In this document: positions 24,883 to 33,245 of the stretch, in pieces
Layout of the letters: each line of letters opens with the position of its first letter
Position numbering within the stretch: position 1 is the first letter of the stretch
Assembly (NCBI GenBank): GCA_014380365.1
Contig: JACMJZ010000012.1
Span: forward strand, 186,001-250,000
Direction: 5' to 3'
Length of the DNA: 64,000 bases
DNA from: Pyrinomonadaceae bacterium
Lineage (GTDB): Bacteria > Acidobacteriota > Blastocatellia > Pyrinomonadales > Pyrinomonadaceae
The notes under the pieces: generated by a model
Seen by the model: the letters and a program-made list of their open reading frames with translations, nothing else
Databases searched by the model: none
Told to the model about the DNA's origin: nothing
Position numbers and translations under genes: made by a program

Positions 24883-25863
24883 TTAGCCGCGCCTTCTCGA
24901 CTTTCCCAACGTCCCGGAAGGACCGGGGCACCTGATGCCCTTCGATGTCTCTCCCGTTAAGCTATTGAAAGTGTCAACGGCAAACTTCACGCGGGTGCAG
25001 GCATCCTTGATCGCCAGAAACTCCTTGATGAAGTTCGGTGGATTTGATCCGTCCGCCCCCTTGAACTGGCGCAGCGCTCGCCAAACTTCATTAGCCGCCG
25101 CCTTCGTAAAAGCAATTCCGACAGTGAACTCCCCCCGCACCGGGTCGGTATGCCACTGCGTGTTGCAGGAAAACGGGATCGGCTTATGGAACCGGAACGC
25201 CGCGTCAATCATGCACTTCTCATGCGAGTAGCTGTCCCCGATTGAGTGTACGTAGATCCCGATGGCGACGGGTGTTTTGGGTTGGATAGGCTTGCCTGAC
25301 GCATCGCGCGGCAGTTCATTCGCAGTCGGCTTCGGGCCGGGAAGATCAAATGCCCAGTTTTTGATTTGATCAAGTTCGGGACCTTTGACTGTACAGGGTG
25401 CGGTGTTGGGGCTGGTGCGGTCGCCGCCTTTGAAATACTCGCAGGTGTTGCTCCGCGCGCCGTCCGCGTCCACCTTCTCATACTGCGATGAGCGCCGGCC
25501 AAAATGGTAGAGCCGTCCGTTTGGACCAAATCGGTTCGTGTTTCTGATTGTGACGGTTTTTGCCTTGCTACCTAAAAACTTGTAACCGGTAAACTGTCCC
25601 AGGTCCACAGCCTCACCGGCCACCCCGATTTCCTCCGCCTCATTTTTGTCGAACCCGGCCAGAAGGGCGAGCACGCGGACCATCTCGTAATGGAAAGAGC
25701 TATGCTGAGTCAGGCCGGTTATGGCAGTTGTCGCATCGGCATTGTAGCCCTGAGCCACTGGCACGCGGCCCGGCCCAAGCAGCACTCCGATCAACAAGAG
25801 CGCCACCCCGGCGGTAAAAGCGGACCGTATTCTTCTGTCAGTTTGAATTTGTTTGTGAGTCAC
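24883..25863 (-). CDS. Secreted protein, possible zinc phospholipase C-like fold
   Basis: GTG 25863 has AGGAG upstream and begins a signal peptide (AFTAGVALLLIGVLLGPG, with VAQGY near the cleavage point). The mature protein has well-spaced histidines and acids: HSSFHYEMVRVLALLAGF (His54, His58), His120, then HSIGDSYSHEKC (His206, Asp210, His214, Glu215), and His238 in QWHTDP. The helix-borne H...D..SH.E pattern recalls the metal sites of zinc-dependent phospholipase C / S1-P1 nuclease-like proteins. I cannot place it in a named family. Four cysteines in the mature part may form disulfides. It ends in a basic tail and appears to be a single gene. Confidence 0.65.
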   Translation of the reverse strand: MTHKQIQTDRRIRSAFTAGVALLLIGVLLGPGRVPVAQGYNADATTAITGLTQHSSFHYEMVRVLALLAGFDKNEAEEIGVAGEAVDLGQFTGYKFLGSKAKTVTIRNTNRFGPNGRLYHFGRRSSQYEKVDADGARSNTCEYFKGGDRTSPNTAPCTVKGPELDQIKNWAFDLPGPKPTANELPRDASGKPIQPKTPVAIGIYVHSIGDSYSHEKCMIDAAFRFHKPIPFSCNTQWHTDPVRGEFTVGIAFTKAAANEVWRALRQFKGADGSNPPNFIKEFLAIKDACTRVKFAVDTFNSLTGETSKGIRCPGPSGTLGKSRRRG

Positions 25864-25916
25864 AGTCGTTTCTCCTTGTGAAGTAGAATTGACCCCTTGA
25901 ACTAACGTAAAGGCGA

Positions 25917-26363
25917 TTAAGCTTCCCAGCTATCCGGTTCATTGATTGATGGCTGCGGTGCCTCCCTGCCCGTTGAAGGAACCTTCAACAACGCCAATCG
26001 TTCCACCACGCGTCCATTGACCAGATGTTCTTCCACGATCTCCGCTACGTCACCGGCCCGAACCTGGGCATACCAAATTCCATCGGGATAGACCATCACC
26101 GCCGCGCCGATTGCACAGAAGCCCACTGAACTGCATTCCGTTAACACGACACTTCCGCGTGGATTCTTACCCTTCTTCTCTTTGCCAAACATGATCTCGC
26201 GGGACAACAACTCACGCTCGAAGGCTGCAAATACATCCGCGCTGCCCACAGCCGAGCACGAAGTACCACGGCATACGAAGATGTGGTGCCGGATAGGCGC
26301 AGTTATTATCGGCGCGAGCGTCTCAAGCGCTTGCTGATTACAGATGAAAGGAGTTTCTGCCAT
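25917..26363 (-). CDS. Thioredoxin-like [2Fe-2S] ferredoxin with odd cysteine spacing
   Basis: This is a 148-aa protein resembling Shethna/thioredoxin-fold ferredoxins and the NuoE C-terminal domain: HIFVCRGTSCSAVGS supplies the first Cys-x4-Cys pair, and VMVYPDGIWYAQV is the usual strand following the second pair. In the family the second pair is normally Cys-x3-Cys. Here the sequence is TECSSVGFCAIG, which is Cys-x5-Cys with serine at the expected third-ligand position; reading the bases confirms it. The cluster may be coordinated differently or be absent. It could donate or accept electrons in the cytoplasm; no redox partner is adjacent. It is divergent from the FHA-protease gene. Confidence 0.78.
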   Translation of the reverse strand: MAETPFICNQQALETLAPIITAPIRHHIFVCRGTSCSAVGSADVFAAFERELLSREIMFGKEKKGKNPRGSVVLTECSSVGFCAIGAAVMVYPDGIWYAQVRAGDVAEIVEEHLVNGRVVERLALLKVPSTGREAPQPSINEPDSWEA

Positions 26364-26451
26364 CTCAAGTACAACGGAAAAGTGGAATCTGCTCGATTAT
26401 GTTAACACAGTAGACAGTCTCCTAAAGCCGAGTACGTTGGTTCTCAAACTT

Positions 26452-26480
26452 TTGCTAGGCTTGGAAATACATTGTAGAAT
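26452..26480 (+). promoter_or_regulatory. Candidate sigma-70-type promoter
   Basis: TTGCTA at 26452-26457 and TAGAAT at 26475-26480 are separated by exactly 17 bp, in the divergent region upstream of the FHA-protease gene. The match is moderate and based on sequence alone. Confidence 0.45.
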
Positions 26481-26491
26481 ACGGCTTCGAA

Positions 26492-26547
26492 GGGCGACCG
26501 CTCTGGCAGACCGCGAACAAGTTTGAGCGGACTGTGAGAGGTCGCCC
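26492..26547 (+). promoter_or_regulatory. Structured leader of the FHA-protease gene
   Basis: A perfect GGGCGACC/GGTCGCCC stem (26492-26499 and 26540-26547) with an inner CGCTC/GAGCG stem lies in the predicted leader, about 50 bp before the start codon and just after the candidate promoter. No T-run follows, so it is not a simple terminator. It may be an operator or an RNA hairpin. Confidence 0.4.
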
Positions 26548-26597
26548 AAATTAGTCTAACTTTGAAATCCAAAGAGCGGGTTTGAAGAGTCTCACTT

Positions 26598-28193
26598 ATG
26601 GCAACCGGCCTTGTCATCCACATCGCTTCGGGTCAGGACAAACACACCGAGGTATTAACCGGCGAACACCTTCGTATCGGTACTTGCGACGATTGTGATC
26701 TGCGGTTGCGGCTGTCGTCCCTACCGAAAGACGCCGGAAACGACGGGGTCATTCTCGAGCTAACGCGCACAAATGGATCTTACCGGGTCATTGCCTTTGA
26801 CCATTCACTTGATCTGAAGCACAACGGCGAGTCTCTTCGCGACGGCAGCGAGATAGAAGATGGAGACGAGGTTCGCATTGCCAGGTCGAATCTGCTGTTA
26901 ACCTTTTATCCCATTCGCTCGCTCCCGGCCGTCGTCAGTCCCGCAACTCACGAAGCGCATATTGCACCGTTCATAGAACAGGCCGCGATCGAATCTGCCG
27001 CAACTGCTCGGCGCGACGACGCCAAGGTCTTTCTGCGGGAGTTTACGCGCGAACTGGTGCGGGAGATAAACCCCAGCACTAAGTTGATAGCATTTGCCAT
27101 TGCGTTGGCGCTCGTCGGCGGCGTTCTTTACATCGGCTTTTCGATGTACAAGGAGATGCAGCGAAGTCGCAAAATAATTGACGATCAGCGGGCCCAGCTC
27201 ACCTCCATGAGAACCGAGGTCTCGAAGACCAACGAGACAATTAACGATCTCGGGCGCTCGAACAAAGAAATTCGCGACAGTCTGTCCCTTGCGGTGAAAC
27301 TGCGCAGCGATTACGGCAACGGTGTCTGCTTGATCGCTGGGTCGTTCTACTATGTCGAAGCTGGGACAGGGCGACCGCTGCGGTCCGCGGAGACCCAGGT
27401 AAATGAAAGCGGCGAGGTAGTGCAAACCAGTGACGAATCCACGGCCCTCACGCCGGAGGGTAAGGCGGCGGTCGCTGAGTTTCCGTTCGTCGGGACAGGA
27501 TTCTATGTGGGAGACGGCTTTGTCATAACTAACCGGCATATAGCGCAGCCCTGGCTTGCCGATGAGCGGGCGCAAAGTCTGGTGAGTGGTGTGCGAGGAC
27601 AACCGCGCTTGAAGAAGTTGCATGCATACTTTCCGGATCACTCGAAGCCAATTCCCTTGAAGTTCAAAATGTCAGGTGGGCGCAACGACGTTGCGGTTCT
27701 TACGTTAGACCTGAAGGATTTGCCATCGGCTGTCCCCGTGCTTCCCCTCGAGACCGAGGAAGATGTTGTCGCCGTTGGCACCCCAGTGGTGATGATGGGA
27801 TATCCGCTCGGACCAGATCGCTTACTGGCGCTAATGGATGATGCGGAATCGCGAAGCATTCAGCAGCGCTACGGAACCCTCGACGCGCTGCTGGCCTATT
27901 TCGCCGAGTCACGTAGGATTCAGCCGCAAACGACGCAGGGCAACATCACGGACGTTAACAAAGGCCGCATAGCCTACGATGCGCGCACGGCGGAAGGCGG
28001 CTCCGGCGCCCCGGTCTTTGGGCAACTAGGCCACGTCATCGGCGTAAATTTTGCAATCTCTACCGAAAGCCAGGCTTCGAATTTTGCCGTGCCCATTCAA
28101 TATGGCATTGAGCTACTCCAGCGTGCAGGCTGGAAATATACTCCGCCGACGGAAAGCAAGGAACCTGAAAACGCGCCGCCCCCGCCCAAGTAA
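26598..28193 (+). CDS. FHA domain - membrane helix - trypsin-like serine protease
   Basis: The domain order is an FHA-like domain at residues 5-110 (LRIGTCDDCDLRLRL, NGESLRDGSEIEDGDEVRIA), a membrane helix at about 164-183 (IAFAIALALVGGVLYIGFSM), a coiled coil at about 185-235, and a trypsin/S1C-like protease domain. The protease triad looks complete: His314 in VITNRHIAQPW, Asp364 in NDVAVLTLDL and Ser469 in GGSGAPVFGQ. A Pro-rich tail ends the protein. The FHA part faces the cytoplasm and would bind a phosphothreonine target, while the protease is outside, so the protein could carry a kinase-derived signal across the membrane. A Ser/Thr kinase is encoded at 51095-52720, but linkage is speculation. 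Confidence 0.88.
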   Translation: MATGLVIHIASGQDKHTEVLTGEHLRIGTCDDCDLRLRLSSLPKDAGNDGVILELTRTNGSYRVIAFDHSLDLKHNGESLRDGSEIEDGDEVRIARSNLLLTFYPIRSLPAVVSPATHEAHIAPFIEQAAIESAATARRDDAKVFLREFTRELVREINPSTKLIAFAIALALVGGVLYIGFSMYKEMQRSRKIIDDQRAQLTSMRTEVSKTNETINDLGRSNKEIRDSLSLAVKLRSDYGNGVCLIAGSFYYVEAGTGRPLRSAETQVNESGEVVQTSDESTALTPEGKAAVAEFPFVGTGFYVGDGFVITNRHIAQPWLADERAQSLVSGVRGQPRLKKLHAYFPDHSKPIPLKFKMSGGRNDVAVLTLDLKDLPSAVPVLPLETEEDVVAVGTPVVMMGYPLGPDRLLALMDDAESRSIQQRYGTLDALLAYFAESRRIQPQTTQGNITDVNKGRIAYDARTAEGGSGAPVFGQLGHVIGVNFAISTESQASNFAVPIQYGIELLQRAGWKYTPPTESKEPENAPPPPK

Positions 28194-28200
28194 GCGGTTG

Positions 28201-28449
28201 ATGGTCGAAGCTGAACTCTCGATTAGACACGGTTGGGACATTCCCCTCAGCTACTCATTCCCCCGGTTTCGGCAACTACCAGATGGAGGCGAGCATCGAA
28301 CGCGCAACTTTGTTTTGCGCGAGGGATGGCCCATTGGGTTCATCCCGAATTGGATTAAGGTGATGGTATATTGTAACCACTTAGGTTTGGGCATGGCGTT
28401 TGCCGGACGTTTCGGAGATTGGTCGGAGATTAGAAGGAAAGTCCTATAG
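28201..28449 (+). CDS. Doubtful 82-aa ORF
   Basis: ATG 28201 opens an 82-codon frame just after the protease gene. It has no ribosome site, and its composition (many Arg, Trp and Phe without clear pattern) is not convincing. It fills most of the 318-bp gap 28194-28511, where I see no other feature. It is listed because nothing else explains the stretch; it may be noncoding. Confidence 0.2.
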   Translation: MVEAELSIRHGWDIPLSYSFPRFRQLPDGGEHRTRNFVLREGWPIGFIPNWIKVMVYCNHLGLGMAFAGRFGDWSEIRRKVL

Positions 28450-28511
28450 TTCAACGCCACAGAAATAGTCTTGGGTAATCCGGTGCAGTGAGAGTATGAC
28501 AATCGAACGAA

Positions 28512-30605
28512 TTGTGGGGGTTTGAAATCATTAGCGAGCATCGAAAATGCAATCGTCGCTTTAGTGGAATCCTTTCTCGAACTGGGACGAGTGTCCTGGT
28601 TAGTCTGCTATTCGCCGCGCTGCTGTCACCCACTTTCGTCGCCCGCTTTGTCCATGCGCAAACTCAACCGGCGGAGGTTGTCGCTCCCGTTAGCGATATA
28701 TTCCGCTTGGAACGCATTGCTGTTGTCGGTGGCGCTGAGTTAGTCACCATCCATGCCCGATTGTCCGGCTTGGATGTTAACCAATCTTCCGGCGACGACC
28801 GTTGGGTGCCTCTCGTGACGGTTCTCCGGGATACGCTCGGCGACCTCAGCCCTGAAAACGATCGGCTTCGTTACGTTTGGCCGCTAACCTATACCCATCC
28901 CACGTTAAAACAGCGCCTGTCCGGAGCGGTACCTTTCTTCTACGCACGCGTCGGGAATAAGAAGGGGTATTCAGGTAAAACGCCGCCCGCAGTTCTTGAC
29001 CTCGCCTCTCCCGATCGCGATGTTTGGAACAGAATCTTTGTGGCTGCGCTGCAAAGCATGCTGCTGGATACGTACGGCCTCCCCGTCAAGGCATCGAGCC
29101 GCTCTTACCAGCAAAACATCAGCGACTACCGGAAGTCGCATATCATTCGTGCACTCTCCGTATTGGCTCTTTATCAGGCAGTTGAAGGGCCACCGGCGTT
29201 TTCAGAATCGGAGCTCTCAGAGATTCAGGCGCGACTGCGGCTTACTGACAAAACTTTCGGCGGCCTGCTCGGAGATTTGAACCTTCAACGTTTCAACGAA
29301 AAGCAGATGACGCAGGCTCTCGATGAACGGGGACACAACTGGGAGTTGTTGCGCCAGCGGGCGGAAGCCGAATCACTCTATTTCGAGCCACTGCAAATGC
29401 CGGATGGAAGCACCACTCATGCACTCCTGTGGATTGCAAAGCCCGACCTGGAAACGAAGCGTGACCAGCCTTACAACCAGAGATTCCTTAACATAGCCGA
29501 TCCATGGTCGGACAAGCGCCTCGCCAATTGGCGTGGCCATGTCGAGTTGCGCCACTTCGATTCTGAGAGCCGTGCCGTCTCCGCAGATACACCCGGCGCT
29601 CGTTCGGTTGAGATGATTCCGCTCGCTCTCTACGGATTGGACAACCCGAAAATACCGATGGTGCTGGTGGACTTCAGGGACACGCTGAACCCAAAAAAGC
29701 GTGAAATGTCGCGGCGCGTTTTGCAGGATGTGACGAGCAACGTGCTTTCACTCTCGAGCTTTGGCCAACCAGCCTATTTCCTGGGTCGATCGGTTTTCGA
29801 TTTTGTTACCGGCCGGCGCGGAATTGATATTAATCAACCCTCACGTCTCCGCACATACTCACAACTGAAACTCCTGCTTTCCTTAAACGCATCTCTTGAA
29901 CCCGAGCTTAGAAAACAGATTGACGCGCGGCTGGAGAAGGTTTCCTTGAATCCCCTGGAAAATGATCTTGTCGCGGAATCCAGGTTAGCGAGCGAGCAGT
30001 ATGACGCTCTGCTGGCTTACGCGAAGCGTGCTGATGGACTACCGGCCAAGCTTGACCGCGACCGCCGCGCTGAGCTGGTGCCACTCGAACATGGCAAAGC
30101 CGAACGCGTGATCTTTCGGTTGGGTAACATTCTTTCGTTTGGTAAATACACGCATCGGGAGAAGTCAGGACCGGAGACGGCGTCGGTAAATGAACGGCTC
30201 GACGTTGCACGGCGGCTCAGTTACCACACGCGCTTCCTTCTTCAGGTGGCGAAGTCAACTCCGCAGATTGAGGTACTCTGGAGTCTCGACGAGGTAAAAC
30301 GCTCGCTCCAGTTCATCGTCGAACACGGCGCGCAGGCAAACTCATCGGCGATTGCTGCGGCGAGTTCGATTTTTCGGCGAACCGCAGACGAGGAAACGCG
30401 CCGGCTATGTCTCGACAGTCTCTCGCGAATCGATAATCGCAAAGCCAAAGATGAACTGTTACGCCTTTCCCAGGACAAGCAGCTCGATGTTGCCGGCAAA
30501 GACTTGATCGACGCTTATCTGACAGCGAACCCAACGCGGCGCAAACCTGACGCTCCCTTATCGGTGGCGCGCGAGAAAGCGGGAGATCAGACGGGACAGC
30601 AATAG
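28512..30605 (+). CDS. Exported protein of unknown function, 697 aa
   Basis: A TTG start gives a basic N-terminus and a hydrophobic stretch (TSVLVSLLFAALLSPTFVA) ending with a VHAQ cleavage site. No other start keeps the signal peptide intact. The mature protein is about 650 residues without recognised catalytic motifs. The last 150 residues are helical and repeat-like (SLQFIVEHGAQANSSAIAAA, EETRRLCLDSLSRIDNRKAK), similar in feel to HEAT/armadillo repeats. It is followed 51 bp later by a phosphodiesterase and then a lipid/ABC permease fusion, so a shared envelope process seems likely. Function is unknown. Confidence 0.75.
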   Translation: MWGFEIISEHRKCNRRFSGILSRTGTSVLVSLLFAALLSPTFVARFVHAQTQPAEVVAPVSDIFRLERIAVVGGAELVTIHARLSGLDVNQSSGDDRWVPLVTVLRDTLGDLSPENDRLRYVWPLTYTHPTLKQRLSGAVPFFYARVGNKKGYSGKTPPAVLDLASPDRDVWNRIFVAALQSMLLDTYGLPVKASSRSYQQNISDYRKSHIIRALSVLALYQAVEGPPAFSESELSEIQARLRLTDKTFGGLLGDLNLQRFNEKQMTQALDERGHNWELLRQRAEAESLYFEPLQMPDGSTTHALLWIAKPDLETKRDQPYNQRFLNIADPWSDKRLANWRGHVELRHFDSESRAVSADTPGARSVEMIPLALYGLDNPKIPMVLVDFRDTLNPKKREMSRRVLQDVTSNVLSLSSFGQPAYFLGRSVFDFVTGRRGIDINQPSRLRTYSQLKLLLSLNASLEPELRKQIDARLEKVSLNPLENDLVAESRLASEQYDALLAYAKRADGLPAKLDRDRRAELVPLEHGKAERVIFRLGNILSFGKYTHREKSGPETASVNERLDVARRLSYHTRFLLQVAKSTPQIEVLWSLDEVKRSLQFIVEHGAQANSSAIAAASSIFRRTADEETRRLCLDSLSRIDNRKAKDELLRLSQDKQLDVAGKDLIDAYLTANPTRRKPDAPLSVAREKAGDQTGQQ

Positions 30606-30656
30606 GCTGATTGAGCTGATGTCGGCGGCGAGCCCTTCCGAGTCTAACGAACGCCA

Positions 30657-33245
30657 GTGAATATTGAACGCCCTTCTCAACCACGACAATCAACACGCTT
30701 ACGCAGCTGTTTTCCCGCAGAATTGTTTTTCTGGTTGGTCAAGCCCCTGGCGCCGCTCGCAATCGCTCTCGTTTTGTTTACTCCTGGGACGAGCCTCGCT
30801 GCGACCAAACGGCTCGTAATCATCAAAGTCGACGGTTTGCCTTACAACCTTCTGGACACGTTTGTGCGTGAACGCGATCCACGGTCCGGCAAAAGCAAGT
30901 TGCCATGGATAGACCACATCTTCTACCAGCGAGGAACTCGCCTGGCTAATTTCTACGTGCGCGGCACAAGTCTCTCCGCGCCTTCGTGGTCGTTGCTGGA
31001 GACGGGCCAGCACCTTCAGGTCAAAGGCAATGTGGAATTTGATCGCTATACGCTTCACGCCTACGACTACCTCAATTTCATGCCGTTCTACTTTAAGAGC
31101 GCTGCGGGCGCCCGCATCGACATGCCGGGCGTGGAGGTGCTTGATTCGCTCGGTCTGCCGCTGCTTGCCGACGCCTTTCCCCATGAACAGCGTTACATAG
31201 GTTTCCAGCTTTACCAGCGAGGCATGCGTTTCAATACGCTTAAGGAAGCCTTGCAGAAACGGTTTTTGAAAGATCCGCGAGAACTGATGGACGAATGGAC
31301 AATGGGTTTTGAAACGCGCAGTACGTTCTTCGATCAGATGGAACGCGAGCTAATCCAAAAACTGGTCGACCGGAACGTTCGTTATCTCGATCTTTATGTC
31401 ACGGGCTTCGATCATGTCGCTCACCACAATCGGGATCGGCGATCGCATCTCTTTGAACTGGCAGAGATTGATAGCCTGATCGGACGTATCTATACCGCGA
31501 TTGAAAAGAGCGAAATCGCCGACGAGACCGCCCTGGTCCTCGTTTCAGATCATGGCTTCAACACGAATGAGCAGATTTACAGCCAGGGTTACAACCTGGT
31601 GAAGTTGCTTGGCAGCGCCGTCGGCGGTGGTCATCACGTCATCACTAAGCGCCGGCTGATGATGAAATACTCAATCAAGGGCATGAATTTCATGGTTCCC
31701 CTGATAACGACGACCACGAACGAGTCGTTCTATCTGAAAGGCGAAAGCTCCGCTTATCCGACTGCTCTCCTGGACTTCGATGGCAACGAGCGCGCATCCA
31801 TACACCTGCGCAACAGCGACTTGAATCTACTTCATATTCTTTTGCGTGAGCTCCAGCGAAACAATCTGTCTCCAGCCCTTCGGAGCGCAATAACCGCTTC
31901 TTTTTTCGATGCGGTCGATTCGCGGCGCGTCGACTGGCAGAACAATCTGCATGAACTAAACGAAGAACTCGTTGTTTTGCGCAGTCGCATTGAGCGCCAG
32001 CGCAAGTTATGGGAAGCAGAACCGAAGAAGTTTACTCCTGAAGAAATCGGACTAGGCAGGGACGATCAGAAGAAGCGTGTCTTCACACAACTGGAAAAAT
32101 GGGTGAGCCAGGAGAAAGAATACACCGAGTACGCGCGAACTCTCGCCAACCTCCTGGCGCTGCGCAGGGAAAGTTTCAATCCTTCAAAGCTAAAGGTTGA
32201 GGACATAATCGCCAGGAATGCGATGGGCGAGCGCAATAGCATTTTCCAGTTGCAAAACTATATTGTCGGCGTGGCCCCTGGAGGGTTGCTTTTGAACTCC
32301 GACAACTCCCTGGATCTCAACAAGAGCTTTACGCGAGTAGACTATTTCTCTCTATTGCAAGGCATCAGCGTCCGAAACAATGTGCAGCGCAAAGTAGCAA
32401 ATCGGCCGATTGATATTATCGCTACCCGCATTGCGTCGGATCTGGTTCTGTCAAAGTTGAAAGAGCAAGCGATCCATCCTGATGTGATTTGGCTGAACGG
32501 CGGTCCCGAAAAGCAGGCGTTGATTCTTGGACGCACTGACGCCCAGGGACATTTGAGCTTCCGATACCTGCCAATAAGAAACCTTTTGCAGGATGCGTCA
32601 GGACAGGTGCGATTCGAGCACACGCCCTGGCAGCCGGGCCTGCCGCTGCGCATCTTCGAGGACAGCCAACTTGAAGTTGCAGCTAAGGACCGGGCGACAT
32701 GGCTCAGCGAATGGCACACGGATGTTGAGTGGCTCCGCGCACTGCACCGCACGGAATACTCCAACGGACTGATAGGACTCTTTGAAGAAGTCGCACATCA
32801 TGGCTTGCCCTCTTTGTCACCGGAAGAACCCGGTATTTCTGCCGACGAGCGGCTGGCGCGGCGGTACCTCAAGCGTCAGCGCGAACTCATCGAAACAGAT
32901 CTGCTCTTGGTGGCCAACAACCATTGGAACTTCGATGTGCGTGGTTTCAATCCCGGTGGTAACCACGGTTCCTTCTTTCGTATTTCAACCCACTCGGTAT
33001 TAATGCTGGCGGGAGGCAACAAGACCGGTATCCCTCAAGCCGCTGTGGTTGACGAACCATACGACAGTCTAAGCTTTCTTCCCACCTTACTAGCGTTAAC
33101 CGGAAATTTACGCGATGATAACAACCCCATTTCCACTCTGTGGGATAAAGGCTTTCGGCGTTTCCCCGGACGTCCAGTCAGAGAGATTTTGACTAACCGG
33201 GGGAACCGGCAATTCGCGGCAACGGGAGCAAATGTATCTCCTTGA
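30657..33245 (+). CDS. Type I phosphodiesterase / alkaline-phosphatase-superfamily protein
   Basis: GTG 30657 opens a signal peptide or anchor (PLAPLAIALVLFTPGTSLAA). The catalytic layout of the alkaline phosphatase superfamily is complete: IIKVDGLPYN (first Asp), RGTSLSAPSWSL (nucleophile Ser/Thr), LYVTGFDHVAHH (Asp and His), LVSDHGFN (Asp-His), and a distant GGNHGSFF near residue 770 (last His). A large helical insertion (about residues 400-560, EELVVLRSRIERQRKLWEAE) splits the core and makes it much longer (862 aa) than usual members. It probably cleaves a phosphodiester or phosphomonoester of a lipid or polymer in the periplasm. It overlaps the next start by 4 bp (TTGA), indicating coupled translation. 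Confidence 0.85.
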   Translation: MNIERPSQPRQSTRLRSCFPAELFFWLVKPLAPLAIALVLFTPGTSLAATKRLVIIKVDGLPYNLLDTFVRERDPRSGKSKLPWIDHIFYQRGTRLANFYVRGTSLSAPSWSLLETGQHLQVKGNVEFDRYTLHAYDYLNFMPFYFKSAAGARIDMPGVEVLDSLGLPLLADAFPHEQRYIGFQLYQRGMRFNTLKEALQKRFLKDPRELMDEWTMGFETRSTFFDQMERELIQKLVDRNVRYLDLYVTGFDHVAHHNRDRRSHLFELAEIDSLIGRIYTAIEKSEIADETALVLVSDHGFNTNEQIYSQGYNLVKLLGSAVGGGHHVITKRRLMMKYSIKGMNFMVPLITTTTNESFYLKGESSAYPTALLDFDGNERASIHLRNSDLNLLHILLRELQRNNLSPALRSAITASFFDAVDSRRVDWQNNLHELNEELVVLRSRIERQRKLWEAEPKKFTPEEIGLGRDDQKKRVFTQLEKWVSQEKEYTEYARTLANLLALRRESFNPSKLKVEDIIARNAMGERNSIFQLQNYIVGVAPGGLLLNSDNSLDLNKSFTRVDYFSLLQGISVRNNVQRKVANRPIDIIATRIASDLVLSKLKEQAIHPDVIWLNGGPEKQALILGRTDAQGHLSFRYLPIRNLLQDASGQVRFEHTPWQPGLPLRIFEDSQLEVAAKDRATWLSEWHTDVEWLRALHRTEYSNGLIGLFEEVAHHGLPSLSPEEPGISADERLARRYLKRQRELIETDLLLVANNHWNFDVRGFNPGGNHGSFFRISTHSVLMLAGGNKTGIPQAAVVDEPYDSLSFLPTLLALTGNLRDDNNPISTLWDKGFRRFPGRPVREILTNRGNRQFAATGANVSP

